From NCBI RefSeq assembly GCF_003966125.1, contig NZ_RXMA01000018.1, forward strand, positions 1 to 64,000: 64,000 nt of DNA, written 5' to 3'. Position 1 is the stretch's first letter. The number at the start of each line of letters is the position of its first letter. The stretch is from Azospirillum griseum (GTDB lineage Bacteria; Pseudomonadota; Alphaproteobacteria; Azospirillales; Azospirillaceae). The notes under the pieces are model-generated. The model had not been told where the DNA came from. It saw only the letters and a list, made by a program, of their open reading frames with translations, and did no database searches. Shown here in pieces: positions 17,518 to 25,639 of this stretch. A program made the translations under genes and the position numbers.

Positions 17518-18209
17518 AACAGATAGCCCATGCCGTGCACGGTGACGATCCGGGTGGGATCCGCCGGATCGGGTTCGACCACCCGGCGCAGGCGGCGCAC
17601 CAGCCGGTCAATCGACCGGTCATAGGGCACGTTGTCGCCGCGCAGGGTCAAATCCAGCAGATCATCGCGCGACAGCACCCGTCCCGGATTTTCGACAAAG
17701 GCTGCCATCAAGTCGAATTCCGCCGAGGTCAGGCGGACATCCTCCCCCGCCGGGTCACGCAGGCGGCGTTTGTCCAGATGCACTTCCCAGCCGTCGAAGC
17801 GCTTCACCCGCCCGCTGGCGGGCGCGGCGGCAGCGGATTGACCCGGACGGGCCACCCGGCGCAGCAGGCTGCGGGTGCGGGCCAGGATTTCGCGGGGTTC
17901 GAACGGCTTGGTGATGTAATCGTCGGCCCCCAGCTCCAGCCCAATGATGCGGTCCATCCGGTCCGACCGCCCGGTGATCAGGATGATGCCGATGTTGGAA
18001 CTGGCCCGCAGCTCCCGCGTCACCATCAGCCCATCCTTGCCGGGCAAACGGATGTCGAGCAGCAGCAGATCGACCCGCCCGCGCGCCAGCAGCGCCGAAA
18101 GCTGGTCGCCGTCGCGCGCCAGCGCCACGCGGTAGCCTTCGCCTTCCAGATAGGATTTCAGGGTTTCGCGGGTGATGGGATCGTCGTCAACAACGGCGAT
18201 GGTGTGCAT
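17499..18209 (-). CDS. OmpR-family response regulator, without adjacent kinase
   Basis: 236 residues: a receiver domain (1-115) with acidic pair DDD near 8-10, phospho-acceptor Asp in LLLLDIRLPG near 52 and the conserved Lys in YITKPF near 101, then a winged-helix DNA-binding domain (about 135-232) ending in VHGMGYLF. It resembles the TorR/ArcA subgroup. No histidine kinase gene is adjacent, so its partner is unknown. It is convergent with the GNAT gene and divergent from the MocR regulator across a 159-base gap. Confidence 0.88.
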   Translation of the reverse strand: MHTIAVVDDDPITRETLKSYLEGEGYRVALARDGDQLSALLARGRVDLLLLDIRLPGKDGLMVTRELRASSNIGIILITGRSDRMDRIIGLELGADDYITKPFEPREILARTRSLLRRVARPGQSAAAAPASGRVKRFDGWEVHLDKRRLRDPAGEDVRLTSAEFDLMAAFVENPGRVLSRDDLLDLTLRGDNVPYDRSIDRLVRRLRRVVEPDPADPTRIVTVHGMGYLFQAVVE

Positions 18210-18368
18210 GCTTCCCCACGCTGTTCCCCACGCTGGATGCTGGGGCGACAGGTTATCCGCTCCCCGCGCGCGCGTCATCTTGCGGATTGTCCGTGTTGCA
18301 CCCTGTTCTGTATGGTGACAATGCTGTGCCCCTTGCCAAAGGGCGGGGACAAGCCCATCATTGTACCC

Positions 18369-19802
18369 ATGACAAATTGGACCCCCGATCTGACCGGCCG
18401 CGACGGCCCGCTCTACCGCATCATCGCCGACGCGCTGGCCGATGACATCGCCAGCGCGACCCTGCCGGTTGGTGCGCGCCTGCCGACCCATCGCGACCTC
18501 GCCTTTCGTTTGGGGGTGACGGTTGGCACGGTGACGCGGGCCTACGCGGAAGCCGAACGGCGCGGCCTGATCGGTGGGGAGGTTGGGCGCGGAACCTTTG
18601 TGCAAGCGCCCCGCCCTGCCCTCCCGTCGCCAACTTCAGCCGCCCCGTTGACCGGGTCCTACTTCACGCCGGGCGCGCCGCCGGTCCCGCCACCGGGCGA
18701 CGGCACCGTCAACATGACGACCATCCGTCCCGCCCACGCGTTGGCGGGGCAGGCCCTGGCCGACACGCTGACCGCCATCGGGGCGAGCGGCCAGACCGCC
18801 GCCTTTCTCGGTTATGGCCCCCACGCCGGGCTGCCGTTCCACCGCGAGGCCGGGGCGGCGTGGTTGCAGCGCCAGCACCGGGTCAACGCCACGGCGGAGT
18901 CGGTGCTGTTGACCACCGGGGCGCAGAACGCCATGGCGGTGGCGCTGGCCGCCGTCGCCCGCCCCGGCGACATCGTGGTGACGGAACGCCTGACCAACAT
19001 CGGCACCAAGACGCTGGCCGCCAACCAGGGCTATCACCTGGAGGCCGTGGACATCGACGAACAGGGCCTGACGCCGGAGGGGTTTGACAGCGCCTGCCGC
19101 CGCCTGGGACCGAAGGCGCTCTATCTGGTTCCGACCATCCACAACCCGACCGGGGTGGTGATGGGGGCCGACCGCCGGGTGGAGATCGCCGCCATCGCCC
19201 GCCGTTACGGCGTCATCATCATCGAGGACGACGTGTTCGGCTTCATGGTCCCGGACGCCCGCCCGATCCAGACCATCGCGCCCGACATCACGCTTTACGT
19301 CACCAGCCTGTCGAAAAGCGTGTCGGCGGGCTTGCGCGTCGGCTACGTCGTCGCCCCGCCGGATCTGCGCCCACGGGTTGAGGCGGCGATCCGCGCCCTG
19401 CAATACTCCGCCCCTTCCCTGACCGCCGAGGTGGCGAGCCGCTGGATTCAGGAGGGGACCGCCGACCGCATCGTCGCTGCCCAGCGCGCCGAGGATCTGG
19501 CCCGCCAGCATCTGGCCCGCTCCATCCTGCCGCCGGAAACCGTCTATGGCCACCCGGCGGCGCAACATCTGTGGCTGGTCCTGCCCGAACCCTGGCGACG
19601 GGAGGATTTCGCCACCGAAACCCGGCGGCGCGGCGTGGTGGTGATCGGCGCCGACGCCTTCGCCGTCGGCCGCACCAGCGCCCCGCACGCCGTCCGCGTC
19701 GGCCTGTGCATGCCGGGAACCCGCGACGAAACCGCGCGCGGCCTGCGCGCGATCGCCGATTCCCTGCAAGCCCCGGTGTCGGCGATGCTGTCGATTGTGT
19801 GA
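18369..19802 (+). CDS. MocR-type regulator (GntR helix-turn-helix plus aminotransferase-like domain)
   Basis: 477 residues: an N-terminal GntR winged helix (about 12-78, with PTHRDLAFRLGVTVGTVTRAY) joined by a proline-rich linker to a class I aminotransferase-like domain. The PLP-binding lysine is in SLSKSVSAGLRVGYV. MocR proteins use PLP and an amino-acid-like ligand to control a neighbouring gene and themselves; no obvious target is adjacent, so the ligand cannot be named. An alternative in-frame start about 57 bases upstream is possible, but 18369 agrees with the usual domain start. Confidence 0.85.
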   Translation: MTNWTPDLTGRDGPLYRIIADALADDIASATLPVGARLPTHRDLAFRLGVTVGTVTRAYAEAERRGLIGGEVGRGTFVQAPRPALPSPTSAAPLTGSYFTPGAPPVPPPGDGTVNMTTIRPAHALAGQALADTLTAIGASGQTAAFLGYGPHAGLPFHREAGAAWLQRQHRVNATAESVLLTTGAQNAMAVALAAVARPGDIVVTERLTNIGTKTLAANQGYHLEAVDIDEQGLTPEGFDSACRRLGPKALYLVPTIHNPTGVVMGADRRVEIAAIARRYGVIIIEDDVFGFMVPDARPIQTIAPDITLYVTSLSKSVSAGLRVGYVVAPPDLRPRVEAAIRALQYSAPSLTAEVASRWIQEGTADRIVAAQRAEDLARQHLARSILPPETVYGHPAAQHLWLVLPEPWRREDFATETRRRGVVVIGADAFAVGRTSAPHAVRVGLCMPGTRDETARGLRAIADSLQAPVSAMLSIV

Positions 19803-19815
19803 GCGGAGTGGCGGG

Positions 19816-20112
19816 TCAGGGGCCGGTCAGCCGATCCAACGCCGCGACGATGATGGTGTCTTCCGACAGGAGGTTCCCGACGCAAGGGCCAAGTTCAGAG
19901 ACATGAACAGCGCCCGCGAATTGCGTCACCATCACCAGCGGTTCTCCTTCAATCATGAAAACCGGGTTGAGCAGAGTGGCTGGTTGTGGCGCTTCATTCG
20001 GCGGCAGCAACGGCGCGACAAAGCGCGTGTTGAGATCCCGTAAAATGTTGGCCTGTAGGTCAAGCAGATAACCAGGGCCATCCAGACGACGGTGAATGTC
20101 AAAACGGGCCAT
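19816..20112 (-). CDS. ccdB: CcdB-type toxin
   Basis: 98 residues with the CcdB pattern: short N-terminal strand, GYLLDLQANIL, VAPLLP, and a central VMVTQFAGAV segment. CcdB poisons DNA gyrase through its last C-terminal helix. Here the end reads ALDRLTGP, lacking the Trp-Gly-Ile end of plasmid F CcdB, so toxicity cannot be assumed. The start codon overlaps the last base of ccdA (TGATG), the usual antitoxin-first order. It ends 13 bases from the convergent MocR gene. Confidence 0.88.
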   Translation of the reverse strand: MARFDIHRRLDGPGYLLDLQANILRDLNTRFVAPLLPPNEAPQPATLLNPVFMIEGEPLVMVTQFAGAVHVSELGPCVGNLLSEDTIIVAALDRLTGP

Positions 20113-20366
20113 CAGTAGGGCCGGTGCTTCGCCAAAGGAAGGCCATGCGCCTCGACATAGGCGTTCGACGATGCAAGGGCCGCGCGGTTTTCGTCCAACC
20201 AGCGCTTTTCGCGCAGTTCAGCGATCTGCGCCGCCAACCCGCGCTCGCAGGCCCGCGACACATTGATGCCAAGGGCTTTGGCTTGCTCCAACAGATCGCT
20301 GTTGAGGCTGACGTTGGTCGCCCGCTTCGGGGCGGAGGCGTCAAAGGAAAGGCGCGTGTCCGGCAT
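20112..20366 (-). CDS. ccdA: CcdA-type antitoxin
   Basis: 84 residues with an N-terminal ribbon-helix-helix DNA-binding part (about 15-55, with TNVSLNSDLLEQAKALGINVS) and a C-terminal toxin-neutralising tail ending ENRAALASSNAYVEAHGLPL, both typical of CcdA. It should bind CcdB and repress its own promoter. GGAGAA lies six bases before the ATG. The leader is AT-rich, unlike the genome. Chromosomal ccdAB modules often mark mobile or foreign DNA, which fits the neighbouring islet. Confidence 0.9.
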   Translation of the reverse strand: MPDTRLSFDASAPKRATNVSLNSDLLEQAKALGINVSRACERGLAAQIAELREKRWLDENRAALASSNAYVEAHGLPLAKHRPY

Positions 20367-20380
20367 CCCATTTCTCCATG

Positions 20381-20422
20381 TTTATACACATAGAGAATGC
20401 GCATAGTTATGGGCAAGGTCAA
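20381..20422 (-). promoter_or_regulatory. Candidate promoter and operator of ccdAB
   Basis: On the minus strand two overlapping choices exist: TTGACC with 17-base spacing to CATTCT, or TTGCCC with 18-base spacing to TATGTG. CTATGCGCAT and CTATGTGTAT form an imperfect direct repeat there, as expected for an autoregulatory CcdA operator. The -35 end abuts the decayed araC fragment. Confidence 0.35.
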
Positions 20423-20427
20423 GCGGC

Positions 20428-20686
20428 GACCGCCTCCAGATCGCGCCGCACCCGCTCCACCAGATCGGAAAAGCTCAAACCCTCTTCGGCCAAGCGACCG
20501 CTGTAGGGTCCAGTGCGCGAGACCCAGCCGGTCGCCGATATCATCGATAGGCCCGTCTTCAAGCAAGCGCGTGCGGATCTCCCGCAGCGAGATCGCTGTC
20601 GCGCGGAAGCAGGACGGTGGTGCGCTGGCCGAAATGAGGGGAGTGTCGAACAGGAATTTGTGATGGCGCCAATGCCCGGTTTGGGT
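20428..20686 (-). pseudogene. Decayed fragment of an AraC-family regulator, paralogue of the gene at 22897-23952
   Basis: The sequence aligns base by base with 23026-23397 inside the intact araC gene, at roughly four matches in five. The match covers the region before the last helix-turn-helix and part of the middle domain. An internal deletion of about 113 bases and small shifts break the frame, the DNA-recognition C-terminus is missing, and the N-terminal half is absent. It lies in the same orientation as the intact copy and is wedged between the ccdA promoter and the oxygenase-like gene. Confidence 0.8.
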
Positions 20687-20688
20687 TG

Positions 20689-21405
20689 TCAGGTTGCGTC
20701 AGCCGCACCCCCGCAGGTCAGGGAGCGGACGGATTTCGCATCGAAAATTCGGTCCAGCAGAGCCTCACGGACCCCGAAGAAGGATTGATACCCTCTGCGG
20801 TCATACAGTTCGTCCAAATGTTGGCCATGCCAAGCGTCGATGCTGTTGACAAAGGCGATGAGCGTGTTGGGGGCAAAGGGCACCCGCTTGGCTTCTACGC
20901 ATGTGATGTCGAAAGAGGACGCATACTGAGCGTAGAAAGGCACCGGCATATCTTTTGGCAGCAGAGGACGACCGGAGCCAACCTGTTTATAGAATAAAGT
21001 TCCAAGATGCATATGGTCGCTGTCTGGCGGCATATAATATAGAATTGTTAGCGCACCGCGCAGATTATCGATATGAGGTGCTAAAATATGCTTATTCCGC
21101 CTTGTCACAAGTTCATCTTGTATGATTTCAAAATCATCCTTTTCCAGCATCAATTGATCGTGCCGATCCAAATCATATCGCCGCAACTGTTCATTAATAT
21201 CTGTCTTGAGCTTTTCGAATACCAAAGGAAACACACAGTCGATCATAAGCTCTTCAAACTGCAACCAGTCGAGCTTCAGATTATTCACCAATTTGCCAAT
21301 CTGCCCCAGACTGTCTGGATTGTTTGCATGCATCCCATGAAAACTCATGGCGCGAAAATTGTCACTTCCAACCGGAAGAACATGTTCCTCATGCCAAATT
21401 TCCAT
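20689..21405 (-). CDS. 2OG-Fe(II) oxygenase-like protein
   Basis: 238 residues with a plausible double-stranded beta-helix core. The iron facial triad would be H111-x-D113 (in APHIDNL) and H193 (in DAWHGQ), with R204 eleven residues later as the 2-oxoglutarate anchor; the spacing fits the family. No substrate is suggested; relatives hydroxylate amino acids, sugars or proteins. The first two-thirds are markedly AT-rich compared with the genome. No clear Shine-Dalgarno precedes the ATG. It is divergent from the tail-fibre-like gene across an AT-rich gap, which suggests both came in together. Confidence 0.6.
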   Translation of the reverse strand: MEIWHEEHVLPVGSDNFRAMSFHGMHANNPDSLGQIGKLVNNLKLDWLQFEELMIDCVFPLVFEKLKTDINEQLRRYDLDRHDQLMLEKDDFEIIQDELVTRRNKHILAPHIDNLRGALTILYYMPPDSDHMHLGTLFYKQVGSGRPLLPKDMPVPFYAQYASSFDITCVEAKRVPFAPNTLIAFVNSIDAWHGQHLDELYDRRGYQSFFGVREALLDRIFDAKSVRSLTCGGAADAT

Positions 21406-21785
21406 TAAGCAATCATAGCATGACTACGGCAAAAAATTATGAATGCAAAGATTTTGATCTGGAATCTCTTCAGGAAATGATTTTGAGAATTTCTCAAAAA
21501 CATTCTTGTGAATATTATAAAATCATATTTTATAACAAAACTCCAAAAAGCATAACAAGAAAACGACGCTGCTCGCAGTGCCAGATCGAATCCCTGCTGA
21601 GCAACAGTGTCATCCATTGGTTCTGAGCATTTTTGGTAGCCCTAAGCTCTAAGAACCTCTGCCGAAGGTTTGGAAGATTCTTCAGCGATCGCTCACACCG
21701 TTCAGAAAAAATCATTTTTAGGTAGTAGAAGCGGTGTATGCGTTAATTTCAAGAGAGAAAATTTCATGTGAGTGTTTTTATTGTT
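21406..21785. other. AT-rich non-coding stretch of the islet
   Basis: About 380 bases of clearly lower GC than the flanks. Short open frames exist (for example 21420-21626 plus and 21530-21715 minus), but none has a ribosome site or recognisable protein. A perfect ten-base palindrome AGCGATCGCT lies near 21687. This gap probably holds the promoters of the two divergent islet genes. Confidence 0.5.
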
Positions 21786-21814
21786 TTGGCGACGAAACAT
21801 TCACTCCTTATAAA
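21786..21814 (+). promoter_or_regulatory. Candidate promoter of the tail-fibre-like gene
   Basis: TTGGCG (21786-21791) and TATAAA (21809-21814) are separated by 17 bases. The expected transcript start is near 21821, leaving a leader of about 50 bases before the ATG at 21870. Confidence 0.5.
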
Positions 21815-21869
21815 TTGTGCTGTCCGATTAAAAACATTCGGATCGCGCGAAAAGCAACTGGAGTCGACG

Positions 21870-22706
21870 ATGCCCGTTCAGACATTCAACCCATCGGACC
21901 TGCCGCAGAGCACCACCAACTGGGCGGTCGCTCAGCGCGTCGTCGGGCCTTTTGCGCCGCATGCGCAGACCACACCCAACATGACCATCATCGTCGATGC
22001 CGGGTATCTGCTCAACGGCACCACGCTGACCGAAGTCAACCCGCAGACGGTGGGTCCTTTTACCGCGACACCCAGCCAACGGGTGGACCGTGTGGTCGTG
22101 GACCGCGCGACCGGGGTGGCCAGCATCGTCGTCGGCACGGATGGCGGTGTCACGCCACCGGCCCTTCCCGCAGGCAAACTGCCGGTGGCCCGCGTTCATC
22201 TCCTGAACACCCTGTCGTTCATCACCAACGCGGCGATCAGCGACGAACGCGCGCTGTCCGACCTGACGACCTCCTCTCTGGCGAATGAGGTTTTCTGCCG
22301 AATCACCCTGAACGGCGTCGACCAGACCGGCGTCCCGAATTCGACCGCCACGCGGGTCAATTTGACGACCGCCGACTTCAACGTCGGCGGTGCCTTCGAC
22401 ACCACGACTTACCGCTTCAAACCAACAGTGGGCGGCTATTTCATCATAGCGGCTCAGGTTAATATCGTAAACACAGGCAGTGGAGTAAATATTGGAGCCT
22501 CCATTTATAAAAATGGCTCAGCGCAATCCTGGAATTTTGTCGCTCCGGCGCGGACCAGTAATTACCCCGTACAAGTCAACGATATCGTGCAGATGAATGG
22601 CACGACGGACTATGTCGAGCTTTATTGTTCACAAGATAACGGCTCTGCCCGCAGCATCAGCGGCGCTAAACATGATACCTGGTTTTCAGCCTCCCGGTTG
22701 CGCTAA
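21870..22706 (+). CDS. Tail-fibre-like protein with C1q/TNF-like C-terminal domain
   Basis: 278 residues. The N-terminal part (about 1-135) resembles phage tail or collar adaptor proteins, with many T, V and P residues and DERAL at its end. The C-terminal part (about 140-278) has the jelly-roll pattern of C1q-like domains: FKPTVGGYFIIAAQVNI, a central asparagine/serine-rich strand region and a final strand ending FSASRL. There is no signal peptide. The start has CTGGAG nine bases upstream. It may be a phage remnant, a surface adhesin or part of a contractile device; no other tail genes are nearby. Confidence 0.55.
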   Translation: MPVQTFNPSDLPQSTTNWAVAQRVVGPFAPHAQTTPNMTIIVDAGYLLNGTTLTEVNPQTVGPFTATPSQRVDRVVVDRATGVASIVVGTDGGVTPPALPAGKLPVARVHLLNTLSFITNAAISDERALSDLTTSSLANEVFCRITLNGVDQTGVPNSTATRVNLTTADFNVGGAFDTTTYRFKPTVGGYFIIAAQVNIVNTGSGVNIGASIYKNGSAQSWNFVAPARTSNYPVQVNDIVQMNGTTDYVELYCSQDNGSARSISGAKHDTWFSASRLR

Positions 22707-22896
22707 GCCCGGTGGGTTGGTGGCCCGTTCCGCTTGCCACTCGTGACGCGCATTCACGGGTGGCTAGCGGTCTTCGCCACTATGCATGCTGGTTAGAGGC
22801 ATCGTGTTGACGGTGGGTTGCAACATGAGACGGGTCAGATGTTGACGTGATTTGTGGAACCGGAGTCTGATCCCGCCCCTGATCGCCCTTCCCACC

Positions 22897-23952
22897 CTAC
22901 TGCGCCCGCATCCGCAGCGGTGACACGCCGAACCAGCGGCGGAACGCGCGGCTGAAGGCGCTGACTTCCGAATAGCCCAGCAACGCGCCGATGTCGGCGA
23001 TGGGGACATGGCGTTGGCGGATGTAGACCGCCGCCAGATCGCGCCGCACCCGCTCAACCAGATCGGAGAAGCTCAGCCCCTCGTCGGCGAGGCGGCGTTG
23101 CAGGGTCCAGCGGGCCACGCCCAGCCGGTCGGCGATGTCCTCGACATAGGGATAGCCATCGGGCAACCGCGCGCGGATCTCCGCCGCCACACGGTCGAGC
23201 AAGGCCGGTTCGCCGGTGTCGTGGGCGATGCCCACCAACGTGCCGCACAGGGCGGTCAGGCGCGCCATGTCGCCGCCGGGCATCCGCCGGTCCAGGTCGC
23301 GGTCGCGCAGGATCAGGGCGTTGGTGCGCTGGCCGAAATGGGCGGGCGCGTCGAACAGGGCTTCGTGCTGACGCCACTGCTCCGGCTTGGGGTGTTCAAA
23401 ATGGACCTCCTCCGGCATCCAGGACGGGCCAAGGCAGGCGCGCACGACGTTGGCGAACATGCCCATCGTCAATTCGGCGTCCTGCCGCCGCTCGACGATG
23501 CGGCCGTCGAGGATGCGGTATTCCAGCCGCAACAGACCGTGGTCGCGCACAAAGCGGGTTTCGGTGGCCTGCTGGTGAAAGGGAAACAGCCGGGCCAGAT
23601 GCTCCAACGACGATCCCAGCGTCGGGGCCGACAGGGCGATGCGCCCGATCAGCCCCAGCATTTCCGGTTGGAACTGGCGGCCGAACAGCAGGCCGAAATT
23701 GTCGTTGCCGGTGTCCTGCGCGGCGACCTCCATCATCGCCACATAGGCGGTGAGGTCGAGCGCCAGGGTCGGTTCGTCGAGCGCGCGTTCCTCCACCCCG
23801 ACGCGGTGAAACACACGGTCGGGCCGCCCGCCCTGCCGGGCGATGAAGGGGGCCACGCCCGAGGCGGCGGCGGCGAGGATGTTGTGCCGCGTCTGCCCAT
23901 CCGTTGGGCGCGCGGTGGCGGTCTGCCTAGAATTCGTGCCGTGAGTCGTCAT
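22897..23952 (-). CDS. AraC-family regulator with N-terminal Arabinose_bd-type domain, likely ethanolamine-linked
   Basis: 351 residues: a long N-terminal ligand domain (about 20-210, family with LGLIGRIALSAPTLGSSLEHL) and a C-terminal double helix-turn-helix (about 255-350) including IADRLGVARWTLQRRL and GYSEVSAFSRAFRRWFGVSP. The start at 23952 has GGAAGG seven bases upstream; the in-frame ATG at 23991 lacks one. It follows the ethanolamine genes on the same strand, behind a terminator, so it is a good candidate to regulate them, but this is inference. A decayed copy lies at 20428-20686. Confidence 0.82.
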   Translation of the reverse strand: MTTHGTNSRQTATARPTDGQTRHNILAAAASGVAPFIARQGGRPDRVFHRVGVEERALDEPTLALDLTAYVAMMEVAAQDTGNDNFGLLFGRQFQPEMLGLIGRIALSAPTLGSSLEHLARLFPFHQQATETRFVRDHGLLRLEYRILDGRIVERRQDAELTMGMFANVVRACLGPSWMPEEVHFEHPKPEQWRQHEALFDAPAHFGQRTNALILRDRDLDRRMPGGDMARLTALCGTLVGIAHDTGEPALLDRVAAEIRARLPDGYPYVEDIADRLGVARWTLQRRLADEGLSFSDLVERVRRDLAAVYIRQRHVPIADIGALLGYSEVSAFSRAFRRWFGVSPLRMRAQ

Positions 23953-24091
23953 GACAGAGCCTTCCACAGCCGGTTTGCCGCACCGCAGCAAACGCCGTGC
24001 CGGATGAGGGCCTCAGCGTCGCAAAAATCGTTCGCACACTCAATTGAACGATAGTCTGATGTTTCTATAACGAAGGATCGCGCCAACGGCA

Positions 24092-24122
24092 AAGGCCGCC
24101 GTCGGGGAACGACGGCGGCCTT
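24092..24122 (-). terminator. Strong hairpin terminator after the ethanolamine operon
   Basis: A perfect 13-base stem (24092-24104 with 24110-24122) with a five-base loop lies between the permease stop and the araC start. Only a short T-run follows on the minus strand, so it is a strong hairpin with a weak tail. It would separate araC from the eut genes. Confidence 0.7.
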
Positions 24123-24202
24123 CGGCGTGACGCCTCGCCGCGTGTCAGGCGGCTTGCGGGATGGAACAGGCGTCAGGCTCCGTCAACCGGCCAGCCGACC
24201 GA

Positions 24203-25603
24203 TCAGTCGGTCATCGACCGCGCTTCGGCCAGGGCAACGTTCAACAGCGGGTCGCCGTCCTGCTTCAGATCGGCGAAGAAGCGGTAGAACAGATAGCCCA
24301 GCGCGAACAGCGCCACGAACAGGCCGAACACCAGGAAATTGAAGTAAATCATCGTCCCCAACGCCAGCACCGCCAAGGCCAGCGAGATGGCCGGAAACAC
24401 CGGGTAGAAGGGGGCGCGGAACGGGCGGGCCAGGTTGGGTTCGCTGGCGCGCAGCTTGAACAGGGCGGCCATGCTCATGATGTACATCACGATGGCCCCG
24501 AACACCGACATGGTGACGATGTTGGCGGTCAGCGGCTGCCCGCCGATCTGCACCAGCTCGTCGGAGAAGATGGCGGCGATGCCCACCACGCCTCCGGCCA
24601 GGATGGCCCAATGCGGGGTCTTGCGGGTCGGGTGGACGGTGGCGAACACCGGCGGCAGGAACCCGGCGCGCGACAGGGCGAAGATCTGGCGCGAATAACC
24701 CATGATGATGCCGTGGAACGACGCGACCAGACCGAACAGACCGATCCACACCAGCATGTGCAGCCAGCCGCTCGATTCACCGACCACCGCCTTCATCGCC
24801 TGGGGCAGCGGGTCGTTGATGTTCGACAGCGCCTTCCAGTCGCCGACGCCACCGGCGAAAATCATGGTCCCGAAGGCCAGGAAGACCAGGGTCAGGATGC
24901 CGCAGATGTAGGCGCGCGGCACGGTGCGGCTGGGATCCTTGGTTTCCTCCGCCGCCATCGCCGCCCCTTCGATCGCCAGGAAGAACCAGATGGCAAACGG
25001 GATCGCCGCCAGGATGCCGCCGATGCTGCCGATGGAGAAGCTGTTTTCCCCCGACCAGCCGTTCGCCGTGAAGTTGGCCCACGAGAAGCCCGGCGTCACC
25101 ACGCCCATGAACACCAGCAATTCGATGATCGCCAGCACGGTGACGAACAGTTCAAACGTCGCGGCGATGGACACGCCCGCGATGTTCAACCCCATGAAGA
25201 TGATGTAGGCCCCGACCGCCGCCACCTTTGGATCAAGCGCCGGATATTGCACGTTCAGATAGGCCCCGATGGCCAGCGCGATGGCGGGCGGGGCGAACAC
25301 GAACTCGATCAGCGTGGCGAAACCGGCGATGAAACCGCCGGTCGGCCCAAAGGCGCGGTAGCTGTAGGCGAACGGCCCCCCGGCGTGGGGAATGGCGGTC
25401 GTCAGCTCGGTGAAGCTGAAAATGAAGGTGGTGTACATCGCCGCGATCAGGATGGTGGTGACGAGGAAACCCAAGGTCCCCGCCGCCGCCCAACCGTAAC
25501 TCCAGCCGAAATACTCACCCGAGATCACCAGACCGACCGCGATCCCCCACAGATGAAGCCCGGTCAGGCTTTTGCTCAATTCAGGCTGCGTGTTCCCAGA
25601 CAT
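24203..25603 (-). CDS. eat: Ethanolamine permease (APC superfamily)
   Basis: 466 residues with about 12 transmembrane segments, matching the ethanolamine permease family of amino acid-polyamine-organocation transporters; family-like stretches include SGEYFGWSYGWAAAG near residue 28 and EGAAMAAEETKDPSRTVPRAY near 218. It imports ethanolamine through the inner membrane. It lies 36 bases after eutC in the order eutB, eutC, permease, which is the simple non-microcompartment ethanolamine pathway of many proteobacteria. Confidence 0.9.
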   Translation of the reverse strand: MSGNTQPELSKSLTGLHLWGIAVGLVISGEYFGWSYGWAAAGTLGFLVTTILIAAMYTTFIFSFTELTTAIPHAGGPFAYSYRAFGPTGGFIAGFATLIEFVFAPPAIALAIGAYLNVQYPALDPKVAAVGAYIIFMGLNIAGVSIAATFELFVTVLAIIELLVFMGVVTPGFSWANFTANGWSGENSFSIGSIGGILAAIPFAIWFFLAIEGAAMAAEETKDPSRTVPRAYICGILTLVFLAFGTMIFAGGVGDWKALSNINDPLPQAMKAVVGESSGWLHMLVWIGLFGLVASFHGIIMGYSRQIFALSRAGFLPPVFATVHPTRKTPHWAILAGGVVGIAAIFSDELVQIGGQPLTANIVTMSVFGAIVMYIMSMAALFKLRASEPNLARPFRAPFYPVFPAISLALAVLALGTMIYFNFLVFGLFVALFALGYLFYRFFADLKQDGDPLLNVALAEARSMTD

Positions 25604-25639
25604 GAAAGACCCTCCTGCCCCTGTTCAAAAGGCGGTTGC

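Noticed and set aside
21420-21715. Two short frames in the AT-rich gap (21420-21626 plus, 21530-21715 minus)
   Set aside because: No ribosome sites, no recognisable protein, and they overlap each other on opposite strands.
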